From an uncultured Lachnospiraceae bacterium (GTDB taxonomy: Bacteria; Bacillota; Clostridia; Lachnospirales; Lachnospiraceae): a stretch of DNA of 64,000 nt. The DNA is taken from contig CACYPS010000005.1 of NCBI GenBank assembly GCA_902776305.1, forward strand, positions 1 through 64,000, in the 5' to 3' direction. Below, piece by piece: positions 27,666 to 36,543 of the stretch. Position 1 is the stretch's first letter, and the number at the start of each line of letters is the position of its first letter. The position numbers and the translations under genes were made by a program. The notes under the pieces were generated by a model. That model saw only the letters and a list, made by a program, of their open reading frames with translations. It had not been told where the DNA came from and made no database searches.

Positions 27666-28139
27666 TCATGCCATAGCTGCCTGGCGCCTTCTCATCGGCT
27701 GCCACTCTTTCAGCACCTCATGGCACTGTCCGATCCTGTCGATCATCTTGTCACAAGCATCGATGAATTCCACGCGCACGCGCTTCTCCGGCACCACATA
27801 AGCCGGTCTCGCTGCCTCAGCCGCAGCATGATTGCGAACGTCTTCTCTCTGTGTCTCGTTAGCATATTCCACTCTGATCACATCCGTATATCCATACGGC
27901 GAGAGATGTGTGTCGCACCATGCAAGTGCTTTTACAAATGCAGCTTCACCGCTCATCTCATATGAAAGAACCGTACATCCCGGATACATGGCAAGCATAT
28001 CATAAATAGGCTGATACTCAGCGTCGCTTGCTTCGTTCACAATCACGATCTGGGATACGCATTCGCTGATAAGGGATTCGACATACGTTACAAGATTCTC
28101 ATCCGGATTATGTGTTGTAATAATGTAAGCTGACTTCAT
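27666..28139 (-). CDS. Unknown protein with a GT2-like N-terminal fold
   Basis: A 157-residue protein beginning MKSAYIITTHNPDENLVTYVESL. The opening strand and the IVIVNEASDAEYQP segment look like the first half of a family 2 glycosyltransferase (nucleotide-binding part), but the DxD metal motif and acceptor half are absent. It ends with basic ALA-rich sequence (MRRRQAAMA). AGGAGG precedes ATG 28139 by seven bases, and a terminator follows, so it looks like an intact single-gene unit. Function not recognised. Confidence 0.65.
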   Translation of the reverse strand: MKSAYIITTHNPDENLVTYVESLISECVSQIVIVNEASDAEYQPIYDMLAMYPGCTVLSYEMSGEAAFVKALAWCDTHLSPYGYTDVIRVEYANETQREDVRNHAAAEAARPAYVVPEKRVRVEFIDACDKMIDRIGQCHEVLKEWQPMRRRQAAMA

Positions 28140-28514
28140 ATCAATACCTCCTGTCATCATCTTATGAAATGATTCTATATGTTAAATGCTTTCTTTTTGT
28201 GTGGTTTATGTTAATGTTTTGTGAAAACCACTGCGGGAAATTCGCGCTTTTGTTCACATATGACTCTGTGATGAACAAAATTGCCATTTTCACATTTTTT
28301 ATTTTTTAATTACATCTCTTTATACGAAGCAGAATGACCCATGGCCAGTAAATTTCGCATTTCATCTTTCAGGATTTACATATTCTTCCCTGTTTGCCAC
28401 ACATCAAAAGACACGGAAATATACAAATATGTAGCGCAAATATCCCAAAACGCGTAAAATAATATCATAAACTTAAGCTTTCCGCTCCGTGCGGTTTCAC
28501 GAAGGAGATTTTCC
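28140..28514. other. Divergent intergenic region, no gene seen
   Basis: This AT-rich 375-base stretch separates the GT2-like gene from the galactose-type binding protein gene and should hold both promoters. I could not assign a clear -35/-10 pair. AAGGAG at the right end is the ribosome site of the plus-strand gene. Confidence 0.4.
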
Positions 28515-29864
28515 ATGCAACCATACAGCCAAAAAAGATCGAGAAAGATTCATTTTTGCACAATCCTGGCCCTCGCAGCCGGTCTTCTTTTCATGCTCAC
28601 AGGCTGCAATGCGATATCACCTTCATCATCATCCGCGAAAGCAGGAGCGTCAAGAGACGACGTGCCTTTCAATGTCGCCGTGTTCTATTACGACTATTCG
28701 GACAACTACATATCTTCAGTCCGCACATCCCTCACACAGGGACTTGTAAGCGCCGGAATTCCTTATCGCGAATATGACGCTGCCTCCAACCAGTCCACAC
28801 AGAATGCCCAGATTGATTCCGCTCTCAATGAGAATATAAGCCTGCTCATCGTCAACATCGTAAACTCCGGCTCTTCCAATGCAACGGACGCCATCTGCAT
28901 GAAATCTTATCGCGCCGGCATCCCTGTCATCTTTTTTAACAGACCTGTCGAGGACAATGGTGATGAAGGCGTTATACTGAATTTCTACGACAATGTGGCA
29001 TTTGTCGGGACTGATCCCGCGGAAGCAGGTCATCTTCAGGGACAGCTCGTCGGGGAGTTTCTGCTCGAGAATTACGAAAAAACCGATCTGAACGGAGACG
29101 GGAAAATCAGCTACGCCATGTTCAAAGGGGAAGCAAAAAATGCAGAGGCGATCTATCGCACAAAATACGCGGTGGAGGATGCAAATTCATACCTGACGGA
29201 AGCCGGTTACCCCGAACTGTATTATTTCAATCAGAACGCGGTGGATAACTACCAGCTGGATCTGACCGGAAAATGGTCCCTCACCGCCGTGCAGGACTAT
29301 ATGCTTACCAACCTTGCACAGTACAACGAGGAAATGGGTAACATGATCGAGCTCGTCATCTGCAACAGTGACACAATGGCTGAGGGCGCCATCCGTGCTC
29401 TGCAGACATACGGCTACAACCTCGGTACGGATGACAGCATAAAGATCCCTGTATTCGGCGTTGACGCCAGCATTCCGGGACGGCAGCTGATCGCCGAGAA
29501 CAAGATGACAGGTACTGTCGTGCAGGACGCGGGAGCGATGGCGGAATGTATACTGCATCTTTCGAAAAATGTCGCAGAAAAAAAGGACATGCTCGCCGGC
29601 ACGGAGAAATACTCCTGGGACAAAGAACATGACCTTCGCAATAAATTCTATATGCACTATTCACTTTATGATCCATCCGTGAAGCCGCTGACTCCTGCTG
29701 CCGATACCGATATCTCCGGCTCTGCAGCTTCTGATTCATCCGCTTCCGAAACCGCAGACTCTTCTGTCTCTGATACTTCCGGTTCCGAAACCGCAGACTC
29801 TTCTGTCTCTGATACTTCCGGCTCCGAAAGCACGGCGTCGGCATCTTTCGAAACCGATAGCTGA
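28515..29864 (+). CDS. Orphan galactose/glucose-type sugar-binding lipoprotein (MglB-like)
   Basis: Periplasmic-binding-fold lipoprotein of 449 residues. It has a basic N-terminus and a signal peptide ending LLFMLTGC (lipobox), the fold start FNVAVFYYDYSDNYISSV, a DLNGDGKISY loop that matches the calcium-binding loop of MglB, and VFGVDASIPGRQLI near the sugar site. The last about 50 residues are Ser/Thr/Asp-rich with two copies of ETADSSVSDTSGS. No ATPase or permease accompanies it, so it may feed a transporter elsewhere or act as a sensor. It ends five bases from the convergent YihY gene. Confidence 0.86.
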   Translation: MQPYSQKRSRKIHFCTILALAAGLLFMLTGCNAISPSSSSAKAGASRDDVPFNVAVFYYDYSDNYISSVRTSLTQGLVSAGIPYREYDAASNQSTQNAQIDSALNENISLLIVNIVNSGSSNATDAICMKSYRAGIPVIFFNRPVEDNGDEGVILNFYDNVAFVGTDPAEAGHLQGQLVGEFLLENYEKTDLNGDGKISYAMFKGEAKNAEAIYRTKYAVEDANSYLTEAGYPELYYFNQNAVDNYQLDLTGKWSLTAVQDYMLTNLAQYNEEMGNMIELVICNSDTMAEGAIRALQTYGYNLGTDDSIKIPVFGVDASIPGRQLIAENKMTGTVVQDAGAMAECILHLSKNVAEKKDMLAGTEKYSWDKEHDLRNKFYMHYSLYDPSVKPLTPAADTDISGSAASDSSASETADSSVSDTSGSETADSSVSDTSGSESTASASFETDS

Positions 29865-29869
29865 ATTTT

Positions 29870-30748
29870 TTACTTCTGCTTCTGCTTCATCCCAATCGCT
29901 TCCAGAGCTGCGTTGCGCTCGCGATCTCTCCGGATCACTTCGTTCACTTCTGCTCCGATCATGATAAAGTAATTGCAAAAGTAGAGCCAGAACATGACCA
30001 GTGTCAGTGTGGTAAGACTTCCGTACATGGAAAATCCATGAAACTCGCTGATATAAATCGTTACAAATGCTGAAAATCCGTACCATCCGATCGCTGCGAC
30101 GATCGCGCCCGGAAGCTGATCGACGAACTTAAGCTTTTTGTGCGGAAATACCTTGTACATGACCGCAAATGCCAGGGACAGCAATACGGTCGTATAAATC
30201 GCCTGCAATATCGTCGAGTATACATGCAGCGGAACGCCCAACGGACGATAATGAATCAGAAAACTTCTCGCACGCTGCCAGAATACGATCATCGTAACTG
30301 CAATTACTAAAAATACTGCGAACAGAAATGTATATAAGACCGCCCATGCACGCGCCACGAACCAGTTGCGCACCTTCTTTTCATTGCAGATACGTCCGAG
30401 TCCCTGTTGCAGAGCATGAATCGCTTTCGAGGACGCCCACAGAGTCGTCACGACAGTTGCGGAAACCAGACCGAATGACGACGAATATATCTCCTGCAGG
30501 ATCTCATGAATGGTCGGCAACAGGTAATCCGGGAAGATCGAATCGACCGCATAAAGCAGGCTCTCCTGACTGATCGGGGCAACTTTCATAAGCTGCAGAA
30601 GCAGCATGGTGAACGGAAACACGGACATCAGAATAAAGAATGCGGATTGAGCCGAAAACGCACCGACTCCATCCTGACTGCTCTTGCGCAATACCTTCAG
30701 GACGAAATCAAGAGGACCTTTTATTCTGTCATATATCTTTTTTATCAT
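29870..30748 (-). CDS. YihY/BrkB-family membrane protein
   Basis: Six-helix integral membrane protein of 292 residues with the family signatures SAFFILMSVFPFTMLL, LWASSKAIHALQQGLGRI, LPGAIVAAIGWYGFS and LTLVMFWLYFCNYFIMIGAE. Early annotation as ribonuclease BN is not supported; the true role is unknown, possibly in transport or envelope function. It lies 34 bases after the SGNH-like gene and appears to be the last gene of a four-gene envelope operon. Confidence 0.93.
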   Translation of the reverse strand: MIKKIYDRIKGPLDFVLKVLRKSSQDGVGAFSAQSAFFILMSVFPFTMLLLQLMKVAPISQESLLYAVDSIFPDYLLPTIHEILQEIYSSSFGLVSATVVTTLWASSKAIHALQQGLGRICNEKKVRNWFVARAWAVLYTFLFAVFLVIAVTMIVFWQRARSFLIHYRPLGVPLHVYSTILQAIYTTVLLSLAFAVMYKVFPHKKLKFVDQLPGAIVAAIGWYGFSAFVTIYISEFHGFSMYGSLTTLTLVMFWLYFCNYFIMIGAEVNEVIRRDRERNAALEAIGMKQKQK

Positions 30749-30782
30749 GGAGTGTTTCTCCTTTCACACGACAGTCATTTCC

Positions 30783-31790
30783 TCATCCGATAAAATCTTC
30801 TGCGAGCACTTTTGTAAATTCAGCTGCCGTGTCTTCGAACATATGCCCTTCATTGTCGCAAAAATCATCCGGGTCGCGGGGAACCCTGCCGGCAGTATTC
30901 CCAATCGCCGCATCATCCGACTGTCCCGTATTCCGCCCGTCTCGCAAATAGTTGATCATCCGGATTCCTCTCTCCGCCATGTACTCCTCAAAAAAAGCGG
31001 AGGCATCGTCATAGGCATCCCGATAAGCCTCGTATGTTGAGTCCGGTATCGGTGTAATCACCGTCACAAGCTCAATCCCCGATTTTTCACAGAACCCGGC
31101 AAGCTTCTCAAAGTATTTCTGCTCATCCTTATTGTAGTTTCCGCGGTTCCAAAGGGCCGGAACATCTTCCCTCGTTGTGCCGGCGTCTACCCTGAATCTC
31201 GCAATGAAACCGTCTCTGTGATAGCTTTGGACCTCGTCTGTAAAACAGGAGATATCGAAATTGCGATATTCTTCACTCTTCTTTTCGCGAATAAGCTCCG
31301 GCAGGTGCGCCACCTGTTGCCTGTACAGATACCATTCGAAGGGAGCTGTCCGGAAATCTGCCCGGAGCATCTTGTCATAAAAATACCCGATTTTGGCAGC
31401 TGACCACGGAAACTCGTGATAGAGAGCTACATATTCCTGCGTCTGGTTCGGCTCATCGACCCAGTAGGACGGATCGATCTCACAGATCACGCATTTTAGC
31501 TGCACATCTTTCTCCGCCTCCCGCACGAGATAATACATGTCCAGCGTATGCTCACCGCCCTGCGCGGCATTTATAGCAAGGATCCCTTTCTCGGACTTGA
31601 GAACAGACGGATCTATACCGCACTTGGAGTGAGAACCTCCCACGATCAGCGTATCGTAATCCGCAGTCTGCATCTCGTGAAACATAGCGCGCGTATAGGT
31701 GTAAGGGTAGAGGATGTGAGAAAGGAGCGCATTTGCAGACAGAAAAACAATCAGCACTGCCGGCAGTATACATTTACGAAACTTATGCAT
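30783..31790 (-). CDS. SGNH/DltD-like protein partnering an MBOAT acyltransferase
   Basis: A 335-residue exported or membrane-anchored protein with one N-terminal helix (about residues 8-28). It has a GGSHSKCGIDPSVL segment like the catalytic Ser block of SGNH-type acyl carriers, GILAINAAQGGEHTLDMYYL, and a late Asp-x-x-x-x-x-His region (DDFCDNEGHMFEDTAAEF) that could complete the triad. The pairing with an MBOAT gene 91 bases upstream is the usual layout for polysaccharide or teichoic-acid O-acylation. Substrate unknown. Confidence 0.78.
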   Translation of the reverse strand: MHKFRKCILPAVLIVFLSANALLSHILYPYTYTRAMFHEMQTADYDTLIVGGSHSKCGIDPSVLKSEKGILAINAAQGGEHTLDMYYLVREAEKDVQLKCVICEIDPSYWVDEPNQTQEYVALYHEFPWSAAKIGYFYDKMLRADFRTAPFEWYLYRQQVAHLPELIREKKSEEYRNFDISCFTDEVQSYHRDGFIARFRVDAGTTREDVPALWNRGNYNKDEQKYFEKLAGFCEKSGIELVTVITPIPDSTYEAYRDAYDDASAFFEEYMAERGIRMINYLRDGRNTGQSDDAAIGNTAGRVPRDPDDFCDNEGHMFEDTAAEFTKVLAEDFIG

Positions 31791-31881
31791 ATAATCTCCT
31801 TACTCGTTTCCCGTTCGCGACCATCGCTCGAAAAGCGGGCTTACCACAGAACAAATCAACTTCCACTCCCTGAAACAGCAG

Positions 31882-33390
31882 TCAGAACTGCGCATATATG
31901 AAACCGCCGGTAATTGCAGGCGGCTGTCCTAACGCCGGCAGCATCATCAGCATGATCAGATACATCGCGAGTTTCACTGCAAACGGGCGCTGCATGATCC
32001 ATGCGGCGACATCGGTTCCTCTCTCCTGTATGAGACTCACCGCGAAAACGACTGCAGTCCCGAACAGGATGATGACAAGCGCTATCACCGTAAAATTCGT
32101 ACTGCCGCCCGGCCCTACAGGAATCTCAAGGAGCATTGCAGGGGTAAAATGTGTGACTGCATTCCGCATCATGGCAAATGCCTGACCGACCGTATCCGCC
32201 CTGTCAAAAAACCAGCTGATATTGACCAGCACAAATGTCCTTATGACCTGGAACAAGTGAAATCCCGACGAATCCTTCGCGATTCCGAATTTCTTTTTCA
32301 TATCCCTGAAAACATTGGTGAGCATCCCGCTCATACCGATGATCAGACCGTTATAGATACCGTAGATAATATACTTCCACGCCGCACCGTGCCACACGCC
32401 GACGACAAGGAAGACGATGACATTTGCGACAGCGATCGGAAGTGTCCTTGCGATCTGCTTTCCGAACTTCTTCCGGCAAAACTTCTTGAATTTCCCCATC
32501 CATCCCGACAACGAGATCGGGTAGAACACGTAATCCTTCATCCAGGTTCCCAGCGTAATGTGCCATCTGTGCCAGAAATCGGATATGGAGACCGCAAAGT
32601 ACGGCCGCCGGAAGTTTTCATCCAGATCGATACCGAATAACATACCGATGCCGATGACCACGTCGATGCCGCCGGAGAAATCCCCGTAGAGCTGCACCGA
32701 ATAAGCAAGCACGGCAAAAACGGCAAGCCCCGGATACTGCTGATAATCATCGAACAAAGCGTTGACGAAGTACACCGCATTGTCCGCGATGACCATCTTC
32801 TTGAAAAATCCCCACAGAATACGCAGTACCGCTCTCTCCGTGCGTACCGGGTCCGGTCTGTGCTCCGCATAGAGTTGTTCTGCCAGTCTTGAAAATCTTC
32901 CGATCGGTCCCTGCAGAATCTGCGGGAAAAAGGAAACGAACAGGGCAAATCTGAGCAGACTCCTCTCCGCCTCCTGTCTCTTCCAGCATACGTCAAGAAG
33001 ATATCCCATCGACTGGAAGGTATAGAAGGAGATGCCGATCGGCAACGCAAAATCGACAAATGAGAGATGCCCGTGAGCGATCTGATTAAAATTAAAGATA
33101 ATAAAATTCGTATACTTCAGAACACCCAGGATGCCGAAATTCAAAACAAGTGTAAGAGCCGTGATGAGCCTGCGTTTGCCCTCATCCTGTTCCTTCGACA
33201 GGAGCAGACCCGCATACCAGGTCGAAACCGTGGTAGCCATGAGAAAAATGACGAGGCCCGCACCATTTGCAATATAATAAATGTAACTGGCTGCAAGCAG
33301 CCAGCACCACTGATATTTTCCCGGGATCAGATAGTATATCATGACCCCGAGAAATACAAATATAATAAATACGAGCGAGTTAAGGCTCAT
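31882..33390 (-). CDS. MBOAT O-acyltransferase (AlgI/DltB/PatA family)
   Basis: Polytopic membrane enzyme of 502 residues that passes acyl groups to an extracytoplasmic acceptor. It has FALPIGISFYTFQSMGYLLDV, FPQILQGPIGR, YGDFSGGIDVVIGIGMLFGI, ISDFWHRWHITLGTWMKDYV and the catalytic His in VVGVWHGAAWKYIIYG. GGAGAAG precedes ATG 33390. It lies between an SH3b lipoprotein gene (44 bases upstream) and the SGNH-like gene. A wall- or capsule-acetylation role is inferred from the family. Confidence 0.93.
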   Translation of the reverse strand: MSLNSLVFIIFVFLGVMIYYLIPGKYQWCWLLAASYIYYIANGAGLVIFLMATTVSTWYAGLLLSKEQDEGKRRLITALTLVLNFGILGVLKYTNFIIFNFNQIAHGHLSFVDFALPIGISFYTFQSMGYLLDVCWKRQEAERSLLRFALFVSFFPQILQGPIGRFSRLAEQLYAEHRPDPVRTERAVLRILWGFFKKMVIADNAVYFVNALFDDYQQYPGLAVFAVLAYSVQLYGDFSGGIDVVIGIGMLFGIDLDENFRRPYFAVSISDFWHRWHITLGTWMKDYVFYPISLSGWMGKFKKFCRKKFGKQIARTLPIAVANVIVFLVVGVWHGAAWKYIIYGIYNGLIIGMSGMLTNVFRDMKKKFGIAKDSSGFHLFQVIRTFVLVNISWFFDRADTVGQAFAMMRNAVTHFTPAMLLEIPVGPGGSTNFTVIALVIILFGTAVVFAVSLIQERGTDVAAWIMQRPFAVKLAMYLIMLMMLPALGQPPAITGGFIYAQF

Positions 33391-33434
33391 GTGTAAATCT
33401 TCTCCATCAGATGAATACTTCTGTCAAGGAAGTA

Positions 33435-34199
33435 TCAACTCTGCTCATCATATATTTCGCCGGTATCCCCGTCAATGTATTCAACGTCAACCGGATCGTC
33501 GTCACCTTCGTAGTCTTCCGAGCCGCCTTCTTCGGAACCGCCTTCCGAATCAGCTTCCGTATCCGATGTTCCTTCACCGGACGCCTCTCCGCCGCCGGCT
33601 GTATCGAGCATAGCCGCGGCACGGGCTTTGTTGAGGGCTTCATACTGCTCTTCTGTCATCTCACCGTCGTTGTCCTCATCGTAATACTCTTCATCATTAT
33701 CGCTGCTCTCGGACCCTCTGTCAGACTTATTCGGGTCATAATCCGCTTCAGCTACGATGTACTTCCTGTTCACATAACCGGTCTTCTCTTTATACTCTAT
33801 TTTTGCCCAGGTATCATCCACCATCTCAAGCACATTGATCTTATCATCCCGGTCAAGTGTTCCGAGGACTTCACTGTCAAGAGACGGTTCCGTTCTGACA
33901 TTCACATCTGTAGCCGCATAGTATACCTGCTGCGGTGCAGCCGTCGGAGTGCTGGCAGGAATAGGTGTGGGCGTTGCCATCGGCGTGGGGGTAGGCGTAA
34001 ACGTGGGGATCGGTGTAGGCGTTGCTGTAGGTGCGACAGTAGGCGTAGCTGTAGGCGCTTCTGTCGGAGCTGCATTCGCTTTCTCCTGAGATGCCAGATT
34101 GCCTGACGGCGTGCAACCGCCCAGAACGACAGAGGCTGTCACAAGAGCTGTAACTGCCGCAGTTATGATTTTTGATGACTTGACGACTTTATTGAACAT
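33435..34199 (-). CDS. SH3b-domain lipoprotein with Pro/Thr linker
   Basis: A 254-residue lipoprotein: signal peptide with lipobox VVLGGC (Cys29), a TPTPTP-type spacer (about residues 45-88) suited to spanning the wall, a bacterial SH3 domain (VYYAATDVNVRTEPSLDSEV and GYVNRKYIV, about 90-150), then an acidic disordered C-terminus rich in Glu, Asp, Gly and Ser. SH3b domains bind peptidoglycan. It is the first gene of the envelope operon; AGGAGG precedes the ATG. Confidence 0.88.
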   Translation of the reverse strand: MFNKVVKSSKIITAAVTALVTASVVLGGCTPSGNLASQEKANAAPTEAPTATPTVAPTATPTPIPTFTPTPTPMATPTPIPASTPTAAPQQVYYAATDVNVRTEPSLDSEVLGTLDRDDKINVLEMVDDTWAKIEYKEKTGYVNRKYIVAEADYDPNKSDRGSESSDNDEEYYDEDNDGEMTEEQYEALNKARAAAMLDTAGGGEASGEGTSDTEADSEGGSEEGGSEDYEGDDDPVDVEYIDGDTGEIYDEQS

Positions 34200-34624
34200 T
34201 TCTTCCTCCTGAAATAAAAATACTTTTTGTCAGTATATGGTACTATATCCTGCTGTTATGATAACACACGTTTGATTTCAGTCAAACCCTTTCTTTCCTG
34301 TGTAACGGCAACATATCGCCTGCCCGATCATGTCGTCACATTCTGTCTTAAGGCTGCATATTGTTCCGCCTTTCATGATCAGGTCATCCTGATTACCGCA
34401 TCCCGGTTTTTGCATTCATCATGAACTTTCTGTGAAATAACGTTTTAATTTCAAAAATGTATTATACTCTAATCACGGTCATATCGTATATTGCGAGGTA
34501 ATCGATCATCCGGCAAAATCAGATAACCGCAGAAATCTGTCCGGATCCGAATTGCACTGACCGTCGGTGTCACATGGCAGACATGAAGCACTGACATATG
34601 ATTATATAAAAGGAGGATTTCAAT
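34200..34624. other. Intergenic region, no gene seen
   Basis: This 425-base region separates divergent genes. It shows a TTATACT-like -10 near 34460 and the AAGGAGG ribosome site of the small plus-strand gene at its right end, but no supported gene or RNA. Confidence 0.35.
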
Positions 34625-34852
34625 ATGATGGAACTCATTATTGCAGTACTTTTCATTATGTTGTTTTTCGGTATCCTGAAAGCTGCGTTCAAATTCGCGT
34701 GGGGAGCTACTAAATTCATCTTCGGACTCGGGCTTTTCTTCGCATGCCCGCTTCTTTTCGTAATTCTCGCAGCTATGGGATTGCTTGGTAATATGTGGAT
34801 CCTGATTCTGATTGTCGCACTGTTCTGCGGAGGCGGCTTCAGATTTGCCTGA
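34625..34852 (+). CDS. Small hydrophobic membrane protein
   Basis: A 75-residue protein with two or three membrane helices (MELIIAVLFIMLFFGILKA, GLFFACPLLFVILAAMGLL, WILILIVALFCGGG). AAGGAGG lies eight bases before ATG 34625, and the palindrome at 34909 follows as a terminator-like end. No family recognised; it stands alone between divergent and convergent neighbours. Confidence 0.7.
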   Translation: MMELIIAVLFIMLFFGILKAAFKFAWGATKFIFGLGLFFACPLLFVILAAMGLLGNMWILILIVALFCGGGFRFA

Positions 34853-34908
34853 AAAACGGAGGATCTCATAAGTCGCAGGTAATGTGCAATAAAGGATAAA
34901 AACTGACA

Positions 34909-34992
34909 GGGCTGTCGCAACAAGGCACGAACTGTATATGGCAGATATCATATGCGAATATCTGCCATATACAATGCCGGCTGCGACAGCCC
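34909..34992. repeat. Palindromic element, GGCTGYCGCA family (copy 5), best-preserved fold
   Basis: GGGCTGTCGCA (34909-34919) pairs exactly with TGCGACAGCCC (34982-34992). Inside, TGTATATGGCAGATAT pairs with ATATCTGCCATATACA, giving a long two-part stem. It lies between the convergent ends of the small membrane protein gene and cca. Confidence 0.88.
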
Positions 34993-35014
34993 ATTTCTTT
35001 TGCAAATATCTGTA

Positions 35015-36340
35015 TCACTTTTCTCTCTCGGCAAACTTCATGAGGACATCATGCTCGTTCTTCTCCGGATGCTCAATAACATAATCAAGAGCGGTCCTTA
35101 AAATTCTTCCGATCTCCTTCCCTTTTACTCCCATGGCAAGAAGGTCATCCCCGTTGATCGCCAGATCGGACAATTTTACACAGTCCCCGTCAGCAATGAT
35201 TTTCTCATAGACATCGCACACAGCCTGTACCCGGTCGAACTTGTCCTCGAGCCCGAACTCGCTTTTGGCACTGTTGTCGGCCCACTGGACTTCAAGAAAG
35301 AGAGGGAACAATTCCTCCCCGATCGTGTTCAGCGCATGTCTCACCGCGACAGGTTCCGGGTCGGGACGGTAATCATGATACTTTATTAATTTTGTGACCG
35401 TGGCGATCGTATAATTGTCGAACTTGAGGCGCTTCAATATCTTTCCGGCGATCTGTTCGCTGATCTCCGCATGTCCGGGAAAATGATCATATCCGCGATT
35501 ATCCGTGACACGCGCAGCCGGTTTCCCGAGATCATGAAGAAGCATGGTAAGGCGCAGGATTCGATCCGGTCTGCAGGCCAGGAGTGCGTGAATCGTGTGT
35601 TCACCGACATTATACATATGATGCATGGAGTTCTGCGGTGTATCCATGGCCACGTCGAACTCCGGCATGATAACGCGGGTAATTCCCGTGTCATAAAGAT
35701 CGAGCCACTTTTCCGGATTCGGAGATGTAAGAAGCTTTACGATCTCGACTTGAATTCTCTCACTGCTCACCTTTCGAAGATTTTCAGCATGCCGGCAGAT
35801 CGCGGCATACGTCTCTCTCTCTATCCCGAAGTCCAGCTGAGCTGCGAACCGTACAGCCCTGAGGATTCGAAGAGCGTCCTCATCAAATCTCTCGTCCGCA
35901 TTGCCGACACAGCGGATATTTTTATATTTCAGATCATAAACGCCGTTGTACAGGTCAACAAGTCCGTTCTTTTCATTGTACGCCATGGCATTTATCGTAA
36001 AATCACGGCGTCTCAAATCCTCTTTCAGGTTCGGCGTAAATAAAACTTCCGACGGATGCCGTCCGTCCTCATATTTTCCGTCGACCCGATACGTCGTCAC
36101 TTCAAATCCGTCATCACCCATCATGACGGTCACCGTACCGTGTGCGATCCCGGTGTCTATCGTCCTGCGGAAAAGAGCTTTGACCTCCTCCGGTTTCGCG
36201 GAAGTCGTAATATCCCAGTCTTCCGGCTGCCTGCCCAGGATGCTGTCACGCACACAGCCGCCGACAACATACGCCTCGTGACCACTCTCCTCGATCACAT
36301 CCAATATCTCTCTGACTTTTTTCGGCAGATCTATCTTCAT
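35015..36340 (-). CDS. cca: CCA tRNA nucleotidyltransferase with HD domain
   Basis: Adds or repairs the 3' CCA of tRNA. It has 441 residues: class II nucleotidyltransferase head (AYVVGGCVRDSILGR with the catalytic WDITTSA), RRDFTINAMAYN, the FDEDALRILRAVRFAAQLDF neck, and an HD phosphohydrolase-like segment LLHDLGKPAA with PGHAEIS after it. The length and order fit the Gram-positive bifunctional CCA-adding enzymes. GGAGG precedes ATG 36340. Confidence 0.97.
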   Translation of the reverse strand: MKIDLPKKVREILDVIEESGHEAYVVGGCVRDSILGRQPEDWDITTSAKPEEVKALFRRTIDTGIAHGTVTVMMGDDGFEVTTYRVDGKYEDGRHPSEVLFTPNLKEDLRRRDFTINAMAYNEKNGLVDLYNGVYDLKYKNIRCVGNADERFDEDALRILRAVRFAAQLDFGIERETYAAICRHAENLRKVSSERIQVEIVKLLTSPNPEKWLDLYDTGITRVIMPEFDVAMDTPQNSMHHMYNVGEHTIHALLACRPDRILRLTMLLHDLGKPAARVTDNRGYDHFPGHAEISEQIAGKILKRLKFDNYTIATVTKLIKYHDYRPDPEPVAVRHALNTIGEELFPLFLEVQWADNSAKSEFGLEDKFDRVQAVCDVYEKIIADGDCVKLSDLAINGDDLLAMGVKGKEIGRILRTALDYVIEHPEKNEHDVLMKFAEREK

Positions 36341-36379
36341 ACAAACCTCCGATGTAATTCATACACTCTTTCACTATCC

Positions 36380-36465
36380 GTAATTTGCTCCTCCAGGGTC
36401 AGGCGACCATGCTTGCATGGTCATCTGACCCGCCAATCAAAGTTTGAAAGTTTACTTTCAAACTT
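36380..36465. repeat. 86-base two-hairpin repeat (copy 1)
   Basis: Matches 53505-53590 over 86 bases with five mismatches and no gap. Each copy holds a nested stem GGGTCA...TGACCC around GACCATG-CTTG-CATGGTC and a perfect second hairpin AAGTTTGAAAGT/ACTTTCAAACTT. It is downstream of the unknown membrane protein gene. Confidence 0.9.
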
Positions 36466-36543
36466 ATAGCAAAAACCGCACAAATTATCAGCATTTGGAG
36501 AGTAATTATCTGTTATATCAAAATACAACATCGATACTTATTC

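Noticed and set aside
29870-30748. Ribonuclease BN
   Set aside because: YihY-family proteins were misnamed; the membrane topology and lack of metallo-beta-lactamase motifs argue against a nuclease.
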